A DNA stretch of 64,000 nt, from the NCBI RefSeq assembly GCF_030813635.1, contig NZ_JAUSUM010000002.1:744001-808000 (forward strand), read 5' to 3'. Below are positions 17,836 to 27,009 of this stretch, one piece after another. The notes below the pieces were generated by a model. That model worked only from the letters and a program-made list of their open reading frames with translations, did not search any database and was not told where the DNA came from. The stretch comes from Salibacterium salarium. Its GTDB lineage: Bacteria > Bacillota > Bacilli > Bacillales > Marinococcaceae. Position numbers and translations under genes: made by a program. Within the stretch, counting starts at the first letter, position 1, and the number at the start of each line of letters is the position of its first letter.

Positions 17836-19029
17836 TCACCCTTTGCGTATGATATTATTTAAAAAACTCGTCCCGTTTTTTGGCATATTTACGTTAAAAT
17901 TATCCGCAATGGTTGCCCCGATGTCGGCAAATGTACGGAGACGCCCTAAGTTTTGTCCAGGTGAGAATTTTTTAGCATAGACAAGCAACGGCACTAACTC
18001 TCTTGTATGATCTGTGCCGTGATGTACCGGGTCGTTTCCATGGTCAGCTGTAATCATTAACATATCGTTTTCATCAAGTTCCTGAACCAACTCAGGCAAT
18101 CGTTTATCAAACTCTTCCAATGCTTTCCCGTACCCTTCTGGATCACGGCGATGCCCGAACTTCGCATCAAAGTCTACCAGGTTCAAAAAACTGATACCAG
18201 TGAATGATTCTTTTGCGGAGTTAATCACTTTGTCCATTCCATCATTGTTCGACTCGGTACGGATTGTTTTTGTAATCCCTTCCCCGTCATAAATATCGCT
18301 AATCTTTCCAATCGCAATACTATCGAATCCCTCCTCTTGCAACTCATTCATGACAGTCCGGCCGAATGGTTTAAGAGCATAATCATGACGATTCGGCGTC
18401 CTTTCAAAAGCTCCAGGTTCTCCGACAAAAGGACGGGCAATCACTCTTCCTATCATATAAGGGGCTTCATATGTCATTTCTCTTGCTTTTTCACAAATAT
18501 CGTATAGTTCATCAATAGGTACCACATCTTCATGCGCCGCAATCTGCAGTACAGAATCCGCAGATGTGTAGACAATTAAATCGCCTGTATTCACATGTTC
18601 AGCACCTAGTTCCTTTATAACTTCCGTTCCGGAGGCAACTTTATTACCGATAATGTTACGACCTGTTGTCTGCTCTAATTTATTAATTAACTCATCTGGA
18701 AAGCCATCTGGAAATGTTCGAAATGGTTCGGTAATATGAAGGCCCATAATCTCCCAATGACCTGTCATTGTATCTTTACTATGTGATGATTCCTGCATAA
18801 CTCCGAAATGAGCAGAAGGTGATTCAACTGGTTCTACTCCTTTAGCTTTCTTTATATTTCCCATCCCCATTTTTTCCATATTTGGCATATGCAGTCCATC
18901 CATTTTTTCAGCGATATGTCCAAAGGTATCGGCACCAAGGTCACCATACTCTTTCGCATCAGGCGCTTCACCAATACCAACAGAATCCATTACAATCACA
19001 AATATTCTCTTAAAACTATTATCTAACAA
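17836..19029 (-). CDS. deoB: DeoB, phosphopentomutase
   Basis: Interconverts (deoxy)ribose 1- and 5-phosphate. The 397-residue alkaline-phosphatase-fold enzyme has the metal ligands in [15 protein letters not shown] at the start, [10 protein letters not shown] near residue 87, and [19 protein letters not shown] (about 323-341) at the C-terminal metal site. TTG start with AAAGGGG nine bases ahead. It heads the salvage operon after xerD and links PNP and Pdp products to the pentose phosphate pathway; called drm in B. subtilis. Confidence 0.96.
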   Translation of the reverse strand: MLDNSFKRIFVIVMDSVGIGEAPDAKEYGDLGADTFGHIAEKMDGLHMPNMEKMGMGNIKKAKGVEPVESPSAHFGVMQESSHSKDTMTGHWEIMGLHITEPFRTFPDGFPDELINKLEQTTGRNIIGNKVASGTEVIKELGAEHVNTGDLIVYTSADSVLQIAAHEDVVPIDELYDICEKAREMTYEAPYMIGRVIARPFVGEPGAFERTPNRHDYALKPFGRTVMNELQEEGFDSIAIGKISDIYDGEGITKTIRTESNNDGMDKVINSAKESFTGISFLNLVDFDAKFGHRRDPEGYGKALEEFDKRLPELVQELDENDMLMITADHGNDPVHHGTDHTRELVPLLVYAKKFSPGQNLGRLRTFADIGATIADNFNVNMPKNGTSFLNNIIRKG

Positions 19030-19057
19030 GATGTATGTCCCCTTTCTTTATTAAGTA

Positions 19058-19945
19058 TTACGCTCTCGGATGATAGTTTAAATAAACATCCTTTAATTTG
19101 TGGTTTGAGACATGGGTATATACTTGAGTTGTCGAAATATCGGCATGTCCCAGCATTTCCTGAACTGCTCTTAAATCCGCTCCGTTTTCAAGCAAATGTG
19201 TAGCAAAAGAATGCCGCAGCGTGTGAGGTGTTAGCTTTTTATTAATATTGGCCCGTTGCGATGTTTCTTTTAGTATTTTCCAAAAACCTTGTCTCGATAG
19301 GCTATTACCATGATGATTTACGAATAAAGTGTCGTGCTTTTTCTTTTTCAACAAATGGGAACGACCTTTATTTACATAACTTTCTACAGCGTCTGCTGCT
19401 ACTTTTCCAAGAGGAATAATTCTTTCTTTATTACCCTTTCCCATACAGTGAACAAACCCCATTTGCAAATGAATATCACCGGTTTTTAAACTGCAGAGTT
19501 CACTTACGCGAAGTCCAGTCGCATACATTAGCTCAAGCATAGCTTTATTTCGCCTCGCAAAAGCGGTTGTCCCATCACTTGCAGTTAACAATGCTTCTAT
19601 CTCACCAGTTGAGAGAACATCTGGTAATTTCTGTTCCCCTTTAGGAATCTCTATCAATTCAGACGGATCCTTGATAGAACGTTGATTGCGAAGCAAAAAT
19701 TGATGAAAAGCACGGATAGAAGAAATGGTTCTAGCAATAGTCGAGGAAGAACGGCCGTTATCTTTCAACGAATAAAGAAAATCAACAATATGAGAACGTT
19801 CAATCTGCTGAACGCTCTTAATATCATTAGATTGCAAATGGGCCGCATAGTGATGAAGATCTCGTTGATAAGAACGGATGGTATTTTCGGAAAGACCTTT
19901 TTCAACCTGGCAGTAATGAATAAAATCAGATATATCCGTATTCAA
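19058..19945 (-). CDS. xerD: XerD (RipX), tyrosine recombinase
   Basis: Resolves chromosome dimers at dif together with XerC/CodV. The 295-residue product has an N-terminal SAM-like core-binding domain (residues 1-90) and a catalytic domain with Arg in ATGLRVSELCSL, HTLRHSFATHLLENG (His and Arg) and the nucleophile Tyr in STTQVYTHVS. The TTG start has GGGG twelve bases ahead, a loose spacing, so the precise start is not certain. Position before deoB matches ripX-drm in B. subtilis. Confidence 0.95.
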   Translation of the reverse strand: MNTDISDFIHYCQVEKGLSENTIRSYQRDLHHYAAHLQSNDIKSVQQIERSHIVDFLYSLKDNGRSSSTIARTISSIRAFHQFLLRNQRSIKDPSELIEIPKGEQKLPDVLSTGEIEALLTASDGTTAFARRNKAMLELMYATGLRVSELCSLKTGDIHLQMGFVHCMGKGNKERIIPLGKVAADAVESYVNKGRSHLLKKKKHDTLFVNHHGNSLSRQGFWKILKETSQRANINKKLTPHTLRHSFATHLLENGADLRAVQEMLGHADISTTQVYTHVSNHKLKDVYLNYHPRA

Positions 19946-19970
19946 TCGAAATCAAATCCCCTTTGTTACA

Positions 19971-20156
19971 TTAATAAATATGGGAGTGAACAGAATGTTG
20001 AACCTTCTCAGCATCTGTATCAGAAAAACGCAGGCGTTCATCCCCTTTGTAATTCTCACTTAACCATATAATACCATAATAAAATGCACCGAGACATACG
20101 CAGAAAACCATAAAAATTTTAATCGTTTCCAAACTATAAGACAACCACTGTTTCAC
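19971..20156 (-). CDS. yqzK: YqzK-like DUF4227 membrane protein
   Basis: A 61-residue protein with one transmembrane helix (IKIFMVFCVCLGAFYYGIIW, about residues 13-32) followed by a charged tail. YqzK of B. subtilis sits in the same slot between fur and ripX and has this architecture. The GTG at 20156 is chosen because AAAGGA lies nine bases before it; ATG codons closer to that site are badly spaced. Function unknown. Confidence 0.8.
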   Translation of the reverse strand: MKQWLSYSLETIKIFMVFCVCLGAFYYGIIWLSENYKGDERLRFSDTDAEKVQHSVHSHIY

Positions 20157-20537
20157 AATCATCATTCCTTTCATTTAAAACTATTAATCAGCTATGACAA
20201 TATCACTGAAAAATATACATAGGAACGATAAACGTAAAAATGGGAAACGTTTTCTACACATTCTCATTATATTAAAATAAAAAACTTTTTCACAACTAAA
20301 TAGAGCTGCTTTTTTTAATTTCCGATCTGCCATAGACGGGACGCTTGCCGCAGGCATAGCCTCAGCTTTACTTTCACACAAAACTCTTATTTTATACATC
20401 CCATTCTTATTACAATCTTACAAAAAAACACCTTCAATGTCTTATTCAACATAAAGGTGTTATTTAATGAGTGATAGTTTTTTAATAGAGTTAGACTGCG
20501 TTACTCTTGCGAATTTCAGGGAGCTTGGCAATCTCAA
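20157..20537. other. Intergenic region between yqzK and fur
   Basis: About 380 bases without a convincing gene. It holds the fur terminator (20427-20461) and a more GC-rich block at 20325-20385 with a GCCGCAGGC core that resembles degenerate intergenic repeats of Bacillaceae. A 71-codon frame runs through this block but has no ribosome binding site and low-complexity Ala/Lys content. Confidence 0.6.
20427..20461 (-). terminator. Terminator after fur
   Basis: On the minus strand AACACCTT and AAGGTGTT pair, extended by an ATGT/ACAT inner helix, followed by TTTTTT. It lies about 76 bases after the fur stop. Confidence 0.85.
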
Positions 20538-21023
20538 TCAGTTCAATTCTTTGACTTCACTACCGGACTCTTCTCCTGTATCCTGTTTCTCATGACATCG
20601 ATAGCAAATACCGTGAAACGTTAAACGATGATCTTTTATTTTGAAACGCCAATCGTTTTCGACAATCTTTTCTACCTCACCAAGTAAATCTTCTTGAATT
20701 TCGTCGACGGATCCACATTCGATACAAACTAAATGATGGTGGAAGTGATCGGCTCCTTCTTTGCGAAGATCATATCTAGAAACACCATCCCCAAAATTAA
20801 TCTTATCTACGACCTCTAATTCATTAAGTAATTCAAGCGTACGATAAACCGTTGCAAGACCGATTTCTGGTGCTTTTTCTTTCACTAATAAATAAACATC
20901 TTCAGCACTTAAGTGATCTTTTTCGTTTTCAAGAAGAACGCGTACGGTTGCTTCCCTTTGGGGTGTGAGTTTATAGCTTTGAGAATGAAGTTGCTTTTTT
21001 ATCCGATCAATACGTTGCTCCAT
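20538..21023 (-). CDS. fur: Fur, ferric uptake regulator
   Basis: An iron-sensing repressor of 161 residues. The winged-helix domain carries LTPQREATVRVLLE and GLATVYRTLELLNELEVVDK. The metal region has HFHHHLVCIECG (the HHHHxxCxxC motif, about residues 92-103) and CYRCHEKQ near the end, supplying the second structural Cys pair. GGGGGAGG precedes the ATG. The promoter region contains a PerR-type box, as expected from the PerR control of fur in B. subtilis. Fur rather than PerR or Zur is inferred from synteny with xerD and spoIIM. Confidence 0.93.
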   Translation of the reverse strand: MEQRIDRIKKQLHSQSYKLTPQREATVRVLLENEKDHLSAEDVYLLVKEKAPEIGLATVYRTLELLNELEVVDKINFGDGVSRYDLRKEGADHFHHHLVCIECGSVDEIQEDLLGEVEKIVENDWRFKIKDHRLTFHGICYRCHEKQDTGEESGSEVKELN

Positions 21024-21048
21024 TGATTAACCTCCCCCTGCTGAGCGA

Positions 21049-21126
21049 CTATAATTAATTATAGTGTATCATTGAGAAAGGTGTCAAATGATAATGATAA
21101 TAAAAATCACTTTATAATAATTATAA
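21049..21126 (-). promoter_or_regulatory. fur promoter with PerR-type boxes
   Basis: Minus-strand TTGACA (21082-21087), 18 bases, TATAAT (21058-21063) form a sigma-A promoter. TTATAATAATTATAA at 21112-21126 is a perfect match to the 15-bp PerR consensus and overlaps the end of spoIIM. A partial Fur-like TGATAATGATAATAA lies between. A 16-bp perfect palindrome, CTATAATTAATTATAG (21049-21064), covers the -10. Confidence 0.8.
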
Positions 21127-21777
21127 TGTATAAACGAATGATAGTGTCCAATCCATGACGTTTCTCATCATAAGGGGTGATAAAAAGCCTTCAATAGCAG
21201 CTGCCCCAGCAAGGCATATCAACATACAACCTGCAATAACAAAAGATTTCCCTATAACCGCAGGGACAGGAGTCTTACGGCTTTGTTTAAACAAATGCTT
21301 GATAATACTTAAAGAAATACTGATGGAAACTACAGCCATAATAAGATAGGCAGGGACAATGATTACATTTTGAGGCAAAATAGATGTGAAAGCGAGAAAG
21401 AAACCATCACTCCCCATCTGTTGGACGAGAAACCCGATTGTAAATCCCGAAACCACTCCTTTTAAAAATAGCAATATAAGAATAAAAGGAACACCTGCTA
21501 CAGATAATCCCAATACCCACATAAGTGCAATATAGCTGACATGTTGAGATAAGCTTTCTACAAAAATTTGTTTTGAGGTAATATCCGTGCCTTCCCCAAA
21601 CTGAGTAAGAAACTGTTGAACAAACCCATACAAATCATTTTTTAAGGGAAGGGATAAGCTATTAACTAATACTGCTCCGAATATAATCCCCATAAACAAC
21701 AGTACGATTGAAAACCAATAAAATGAGCGATATTCTATCCAATGTTTTCGAATAAGAAAAGGTATAGATTCTATCAC
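21121..21777 (-). CDS. spoIIM: SpoIIM, engulfment membrane protein
   Basis: Part of the SpoIID-SpoIIM-SpoIIP machine that drives peptidoglycan remodelling during forespore engulfment. The 218-residue protein has five predicted membrane helices (starting WFSIVLLFMGIIFGAVLV near residue 21) and the family motif FLKGVVSGFTIGFLVQQMG near residue 104. GTG start after GGGAGGT, downstream of a sigma-E promoter. Position between fur and nudF matches B. subtilis. Confidence 0.95.
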   Translation of the reverse strand: MIESIPFLIRKHWIEYRSFYWFSIVLLFMGIIFGAVLVNSLSLPLKNDLYGFVQQFLTQFGEGTDITSKQIFVESLSQHVSYIALMWVLGLSVAGVPFILILLFLKGVVSGFTIGFLVQQMGSDGFFLAFTSILPQNVIIVPAYLIMAVVSISISLSIIKHLFKQSRKTPVPAVIGKSFVIAGCMLICLAGAAAIEGFLSPLMMRNVMDWTLSFVYTL

Positions 21778-21811
21778 GTCGGACTACCTCCCTGCATTTA
21801 GGACATGTTTC

Positions 21812-21838
21812 ACCTTATGAAGAGGGAGGAGATTCTAT
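21812..21838 (-). promoter_or_regulatory. Sigma-E promoter of spoIIM
   Basis: On the minus strand ATA, 16 bases, then CATAAGGT matches the sigma-E pattern (ATA, 16-18 bases, CATANNNT). It lies about 35 bases before the GTG start. spoIIM is a sigma-E gene in B. subtilis. Confidence 0.65.
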
Positions 21839-21874
21839 TACTGATTCTATCAATTGTTTTAGAAAATGCTTTCT

Positions 21875-22408
21875 TTATCCGAACTTCTGTTTAACATATT
21901 GAACAGCAAATACCGTTTTAGCGTCGTGAATTTTTTCCTCTTTCATCAACCGCTCTGCTTCTTCAAGTGTCACTTCTACTAATTCAACAAATTCATCATC
22001 ATCGGTGTAAGTTACTCCTTCATATAAATGTTCCGTTTCATATATATGTATGATTTCATCCGCAAAACCAGGGGAAGTGTAAAAAGACATCACTTTCGTC
22101 AATTTATTCGTTTTATAACCTGTTTCTTCTTCTAGTTCCCTCGCTGCAGAACTTAACGGATCTTCATTATCTTCTAGCTTCCCTGCTGGTATTTCCAGTA
22201 ATTCTTTTTCAAGTGCTTTTCTAAATTGTCTCACCATTACCATTTTATTTTCATTTGTGACAGCAATAATCGCAACAGCTCCAGGATGATTGATAATTTC
22301 CCGTTTACTCGTTTTTCCATCCGGTAACTCTACATCGTGAACACTCACATCTACAATTTTTCCCTCATAGATTGATTCCTTGTGTAACGTCTTTTCGTTA
22401 AAATCCAT
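21875..22408 (-). CDS. nudF: NudF, ADP-ribose pyrophosphatase (Nudix)
   Basis: Hydrolyses ADP-ribose to AMP and ribose 5-phosphate. The 177-residue Nudix protein has the complete box from GKLEDNEDPL through AARELEEETGY (about residues 76-98), preceded by the substrate loop VRQFRKALEKELLEIPAG. AGGAGG precedes the ATG. It ends 97 bases before spoIIM and may contribute read-through. The pair spoIIM-nudF is conserved in Bacillus. Confidence 0.93.
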   Translation of the reverse strand: MDFNEKTLHKESIYEGKIVDVSVHDVELPDGKTSKREIINHPGAVAIIAVTNENKMVMVRQFRKALEKELLEIPAGKLEDNEDPLSSAARELEEETGYKTNKLTKVMSFYTSPGFADEIIHIYETEHLYEGVTYTDDDEFVELVEVTLEEAERLMKEEKIHDAKTVFAVQYVKQKFG

Positions 22409-22419
22409 GGCTCTTCCTC

Positions 22420-23487
22420 CTATAAATCAAGTATATGTTTCACCGGAGCTAGTACCCCTTTTAGAAATTCGACATTATCATCAACAACCGTTCCCATTGA
22501 ATGAATCTCCAATGCATAATTCTCATACCAAGCAATCCAGTATTCTAACAGTTCGTTAACATTTTGATAATGTAACTTAATGTGTTCCTGTTGTCGAAGA
22601 GATGTTAGTTGAGATTCTATTATTTTTTGTTGTTCTGTTTTTAATTGTGGTAAAACTAATTCCGATGATACATGGGTGAATTGATGCAACGGTGTGACTG
22701 TATGATGACTTAATCCAACATGACGTTCTCGTTTATCTTTAAAAGATATTCTGGGTACCCAAATCGGACGCCCTGCCAACGAGCCGACAATATTGGACCA
22801 ATTAGCTAATGCCATACCGCTATATCCAAAAGGAGTTGCAGTACCTGCTGTCCCAGGCCCCATTGATATAATGATATTATCGACATTTTGTTTAACTACG
22901 AGCCACTGAATCGCATTTACGATAGTCACCGCTTCTTCTGTCCCGCCAAATGCCTGACCAGTTGTAACGATATGTATGCGATCATGCTGTTTCCATTCGG
23001 TCATATGATCGCTCAAACCTGCAGCCAAAGAAGCCTCATCAGAAAGGATAACCCCTATGTTTTTATATGGATGACTATGAACAAATAAAAGAAGTATTAT
23101 AGGAAGCATACTGTGCAATTCTGCTAACAAGACAGGTTTCCCTTGAAGCGAAAATGAAGATTGAAAAATGGAATGATCAGGATGTTCCGGAGAATCAATC
23201 GCAAATACACTGTGCTGTAAAGGTGTGTAACGAGCTTTCATTATATGCCCTTCACCAGAAACCTTTTCTTTATTGTGAAATGTTGTAATGGCAATATCCC
23301 AACCACCTGTACCTAAATCAAGCAAATTTGCCGTTGTATTAACTTTTATGTAATCTCCGACATTCACTGGTTCACAGCAGCATAAATATAATACAGCACG
23401 CCTTGCGCCTCCATTTGTTTCTAATTTGAGAAAATCTTTCGTTTTTTGAATGACTTTTGTTACTTGAACGGTTAACGCCTGATACAC
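22420..23487 (-). CDS. DUF3866 family protein
   Basis: A 355-residue protein of the DUF3866 family. It has the typical ordered blocks: an N-terminal beta domain with NVGDYIKVNTTANLLDLGTGG, then a Rossmann-like region with LAELHSMLPIILLL, SDEASLAAGLSDHM, TTGQAFGGTEEAVTIVNA and SMGPGTAGTATPFGYSG. No catalytic activity is known for the family. GTG start after GAGGTGAT. It is 11 bases upstream of nudF, so the two are probably co-transcribed; a nucleotide-related role is guesswork. Confidence 0.8.
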   Translation of the reverse strand: MYQALTVQVTKVIQKTKDFLKLETNGGARRAVLYLCCCEPVNVGDYIKVNTTANLLDLGTGGWDIAITTFHNKEKVSGEGHIMKARYTPLQHSVFAIDSPEHPDHSIFQSSFSLQGKPVLLAELHSMLPIILLLFVHSHPYKNIGVILSDEASLAAGLSDHMTEWKQHDRIHIVTTGQAFGGTEEAVTIVNAIQWLVVKQNVDNIIISMGPGTAGTATPFGYSGMALANWSNIVGSLAGRPIWVPRISFKDKRERHVGLSHHTVTPLHQFTHVSSELVLPQLKTEQQKIIESQLTSLRQQEHIKLHYQNVNELLEYWIAWYENYALEIHSMGTVVDDNVEFLKGVLAPVKHILDL

Positions 23488-23540
23488 ATTTTATCACCTC
23501 TTTGTCACTATACGCACTTTTTTATCGTTTATTTATAAAA

Positions 23541-24062
23541 TTACAGATTTTCTTCTACCATTTCTTCGAGTTGTTCAAAAGTTAATGGTCCTGCATGTTT
23601 TTCAACAATAGTTCGATCTCTATTGATTATATAAGTTGTCGGTAAATGATTGATATTATAAAGTTCATCTACTTCTCCATCCGCATCTCTCATTGCAGGT
23701 GTGTTCGTCATATTATAATTTTTCACGAATTCTTCTGCTGCATCTTTACTACCCTTTAAATCCATATTCACTGTTAACACAGTCACACCTTTTTGTTTAT
23801 AAGATTGAGAAAAATCCATTAAAGCAGGAATTTCTTCTTCACAAGGTTCGCACCAGGATGCCCACATATTCATTACAATGACATCTCCTTCATAATCAGT
23901 TAATGATCCAGTTCCTCCACTATACATGGGAAGCTCGTAGTTAGGAGCAGCATCACCGATATCCGTTCCTACTCTCTGAACAGATACGTTTGCAAAAAAG
24001 ACATAAGCGATAGCTGCTACCGCTGTCACTAAAACGATGATAGTTACAGATTTACGATTCAA
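23541..24062 (-). CDS. Membrane-anchored thioredoxin-like protein (ResA/TlpA type)
   Basis: A 173-residue thiol-disulfide oxidoreductase. One N-terminal membrane helix (VTIIVLVTAVAAIAYVFFA) anchors it outside the cytoplasm. The thioredoxin domain starts at GDAAPNYELP and has the active site WASWCEPCEEE near residue 70 and the cis-Pro loop NHLPTTYIINR near 140. ResA-like proteins reduce apocytochrome c or spore-coat proteins; the partner here is unknown. A TTG at 24062 is preferred over GTG at 24068 because GGGGGA is then eight bases away. Divergent from uppP. Confidence 0.88.
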   Translation of the reverse strand: MNRKSVTIIVLVTAVAAIAYVFFANVSVQRVGTDIGDAAPNYELPMYSGGTGSLTDYEGDVIVMNMWASWCEPCEEEIPALMDFSQSYKQKGVTVLTVNMDLKGSKDAAEEFVKNYNMTNTPAMRDADGEVDELYNINHLPTTYIINRDRTIVEKHAGPLTFEQLEEMVEENL

Positions 24063-24242
24063 TGTCACTGTCCCCCTGTTTCCATTATTTTAACTCCATA
24101 TATCATTTTACTAGCATTCTCACAAGAATCCTATCATACGAATGTGACTGAGTTTTGACATATTTCAGTCGTAAAATTTATCTTCCCTGTCTATTATTGT
24201 TTTGCTAAACTAACAGAGGGTCTTAAAAAAGGAGTGGAATAC

Positions 24243-25076
24243 ATGAGCGTTATAGAAGCACTAATATTCGGGATTGTACAGGGCATTTCAGAGTTTTTGC
24301 CCATTTCAAGTACAGCACATATTATTATTGCACAATTCATCTTCGGGACAACGTTTTCAGGGTTATCTTTTGAGGTCATATTGCACCTAGGATCCATTGT
24401 TGCTGTTGTTCTATATTTTCGACGAGATTGTATCCGTTTAGTCAATACATTTTTCCGCTATTTATCAAATCGTTCTCCCCAGGATCGACCGGACTTTTTC
24501 TTCGGTATATACATTATTATTGCGACAATAATTACGGGAGTTCTTGGGATTTTTTTAGAAGATTTCTTTGCCGAAACGATGAAAACACCAGTTTTTATTG
24601 CATCTGCGTTAGCAATCACCGGTATATTTTTAATCATCATAGAGAAATTCCACCAAATAGGGAATCGAACCGAAAAAGAAATGACCTTTCTCGATTCGGT
24701 TGTTGTTGGGCTAGCGCAAACTTTAGCTGTATTCCCTGGTATCTCTCGTTCTGGAAGTACTTTAATCGCCGCCTTGCTTTCCGGACTTAATAGAGAAACG
24801 GCCGTACGTTATTCTTTTTTATTGTCCATCCCTGTTATTCTAGGATCATCTGTCCTTGCCTTTGATGACTTAAATGCTGGGAATCTTGGTACTTTTGGGA
24901 CTTTACCGCTTATCGTGGCTTTTCTTGCTTCTCTTATTTCTTCTTGGATAGGTATTGTCTGGTTAATTCAGTTTTTAAACAAAGGCAGATTAATTTACTT
25001 CGCACTTTATTGCTTTCTATTAGCAATCATTGTAGTAACCATGCTAAACAATGGTACCGTCACTTCCGTAAACTAA
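24243..25076 (+). CDS. uppP: UppP (BacA), undecaprenyl-diphosphatase
   Basis: Recycles undecaprenyl pyrophosphate to the monophosphate lipid carrier for cell wall synthesis. The 277-residue membrane protein has the catalytic QGISEFLPISSTAH motif near residue 17 and PGISRSGSTL near residue 162, with about eight hydrophobic helices. The ATG at 24243 is chosen because AAGGAG lies eight bases ahead. A TTGACA at 24155 with a poor -10 may be the promoter. Its end is shared with cimA by a bidirectional terminator. Confidence 0.96.
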   Translation: MSVIEALIFGIVQGISEFLPISSTAHIIIAQFIFGTTFSGLSFEVILHLGSIVAVVLYFRRDCIRLVNTFFRYLSNRSPQDRPDFFFGIYIIIATIITGVLGIFLEDFFAETMKTPVFIASALAITGIFLIIIEKFHQIGNRTEKEMTFLDSVVVGLAQTLAVFPGISRSGSTLIAALLSGLNRETAVRYSFLLSIPVILGSSVLAFDDLNAGNLGTFGTLPLIVAFLASLISSWIGIVWLIQFLNKGRLIYFALYCFLLAIIVVTMLNNGTVTSVN

Positions 25077-25152
25077 TAGATGAGAAACGCCAAGCGGCTA
25101 GGCGCTTCTGCTAGACACCGAAGACGAATAAAATATTTTTTCCTATCTTACG

Positions 25153-25199
25153 AAAAAGGCTTGGAAACAGTTAGTATTACTGTGTTTCCAAGCCTTTTT
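25153..25199. terminator. Bidirectional terminator between uppP and cimA
   Basis: A 17-bp perfect stem, AAAAAGGCTTGGAAACA with its complement, closes around a 13-base loop; A and T runs on either side make it work in both directions. Just before it, at 25085-25130, is a GC-richer block, probably a decayed intergenic repeat. Confidence 0.93.
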
Positions 25200-25263
25200 C
25201 AACAATGAAGTAACTAGACATTATCAAGGGTATGAACATTCATCACTCACACCGTTTACTTTT

Positions 25264-26889
25264 CTAATGGTTACTTACACCTATATCTCGTGTAATTGGC
25301 GTTGTTTTATTTTTTATCAATCGGTCCTCATGCTTCATGAAGTAATATCGAATGCTGTCTACTAATGCGTGCCAACTTGCTTCAACTATATTCCCAGACA
25401 CGCCAACTGTACTCCATGTTTCCTTGCCATCTGACGATTCAATTAATACTCGAACAGTAGAAGCAGTTGCCTCTGCTTCGTCTAGAACGCGGACTTTGTA
25501 ATCTGACAAGTACATTTCGTGAACTAATGGATAGTATTCACCGATTGCTTTACGTAACGCATAATCAAGCGCATTCACCGGACCATTTCCTTCGGCAGCC
25601 GTCATAATGCTTTGGTCTTGTATATCCATTTTAACAACAGCTTCTGTCGTAAAGTTTCCTTGTTTTTCTTTATCAGTAATGATCTTGAAATGATCCAAAT
25701 GGAAATATTCATGTTTTTCTCCAATTCCATTCCTAATCAGAAGCTCAAAAGACGCTTCGGCTGCTTCGTATTGGTAGCCAATATGCTCCATTTTTTTCAT
25801 TTTTTCAATTGTTTCTTTCACAGCGGGGTTATCTTTATCAAGCGGAATACCTAGTTCTTTCGCTTTAAATAAAAGGTTGCTTTGACCCGACAATTCTGAA
25901 ACAAGAACCCTTCTTTCATTCCCAATATCTTCAGGGTCTATATGTTCATATGTTTCCGGATGCTTTAACACAGCGCTTACATGCATTCCCCCTTTATGAG
26001 CAAACGCACTTTTACCAGTGAACGGTTGGCTGTTTGGAGGAGTCTGATTGGCAAGCTCATGCACGTATACAGATACTTCTGTCAATTGTTTTAATTGCTC
26101 ATCTTCCATACAGGAAATTCCCATTTTCATTTGTAAATTTGGAATAATGGAGATTAAATTAGCATTTCCACATCTTTCTCCGTAACCGTTTACCGTTCCT
26201 TGTATATGAACAGCTCCTGTTTTGACAGCTTCTAATGTATTGGCTACTGCCAGTTCTCCGTCGTTGTGACAGTGAATACCAATTGCAACGGTTACCTGCT
26301 GCTGCACTGTATTTATTATTTCTGATATTTCTGACGGCAGTGAACCACCATTTGTATCACACAACACGATACAGTCAGCTCCTGCTTCTTCAGCAGCTGA
26401 TATTGCATGTAAAGCGTAGGTCTTGTTATGCTTATATCCATCAAAAAAATGCTCCGCATCAAAGATAACTTCGAGACCTTTCTCCTTTAAATACCGAACA
26501 GAATCATAAATCATCTGAATGTTTTCGTCTAAAGTCGTTTGCAAAGCTTCCGTAACATGAAAATCCCATGTTTTACCGAAAATAGCAGCTGCTTCCACTC
26601 CGCTCTCAATAATTCTTTCTAAATTAGGATCTTTTTCAGCAGTAACTCCTGGACGTCTAGTGCTTCCAAAAGCGGTAATAACTGCAGACTGCAATGACAA
26701 ATGTTTCACTTCTTCAAAATAACTCATATCTTTTGGGTTGCTGCCTGGCCAACCGCCTTCAATGTAATGCACACCTAATTGATCAAGTTTTTTAGTGATT
26801 TTTAATTTATCATCAACGGACAGGCTAATCCCCTCTCCTTGCGTTCCATCACGTAAAGTTGTATCATACATTTTTACATGAGAAGCCAA
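25264..26889 (-). CDS. cimA: Citramalate synthase (CimA family)
   Basis: A LeuA-superfamily enzyme expected to condense pyruvate and acetyl-CoA to (R)-citramalate for isoleucine synthesis. The 541-residue protein has [15 protein letters not shown] at the N-terminus, the metal-binding [12 protein letters not shown] (His in CHN) near residue 207, GERCGNANL near 235 and a C-terminal regulatory domain from about residue 380. Length and the [10 protein letters not shown] motif fit the CimA group better than LeuA. TTG start after GAGGGA. It stands alone with its own promoter. The alternative homocitrate-like substrate cannot be excluded. Confidence 0.85.
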   Translation of the reverse strand: MASHVKMYDTTLRDGTQGEGISLSVDDKLKITKKLDQLGVHYIEGGWPGSNPKDMSYFEEVKHLSLQSAVITAFGSTRRPGVTAEKDPNLERIIESGVEAAAIFGKTWDFHVTEALQTTLDENIQMIYDSVRYLKEKGLEVIFDAEHFFDGYKHNKTYALHAISAAEEAGADCIVLCDTNGGSLPSEISEIINTVQQQVTVAIGIHCHNDGELAVANTLEAVKTGAVHIQGTVNGYGERCGNANLISIIPNLQMKMGISCMEDEQLKQLTEVSVYVHELANQTPPNSQPFTGKSAFAHKGGMHVSAVLKHPETYEHIDPEDIGNERRVLVSELSGQSNLLFKAKELGIPLDKDNPAVKETIEKMKKMEHIGYQYEAAEASFELLIRNGIGEKHEYFHLDHFKIITDKEKQGNFTTEAVVKMDIQDQSIMTAAEGNGPVNALDYALRKAIGEYYPLVHEMYLSDYKVRVLDEAEATASTVRVLIESSDGKETWSTVGVSGNIVEASWHALVDSIRYYFMKHEDRLIKNKTTPITRDIGVSNH

Positions 26890-26959
26890 TTTAATCCCTC
26901 ACTTTACGTCCTAATTTCTCTTTATTCATATAGTAGTCCTAGCTAGAATGTTGACATAA

Positions 26960-26988
26960 AGTATAGCACATGAAAAGACATTTGACCA
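26960..26988 (-). promoter_or_regulatory. Sigma-A promoter of cimA
   Basis: Minus-strand TGGTCA, 17 bases, TATACT with an extended TGC just before the -10. It would give a leader of about 65 bases before the TTG start. Confidence 0.5.
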
Positions 26989-27009
26989 TTGCATAAAAAC
27001 AGAGAAATG

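Noticed and set aside
20184-20399. 71-codon minus-strand frame between yqzK and fur
   Set aside because: No ribosome binding site, and part of its sequence is a GC-rich block that looks like an intergenic repeat.
26890-26960. T-box or other riboswitch in the cimA leader
   Set aside because: The leader is only about 65-70 bases, with no T-box sequence or terminator/antiterminator pair.
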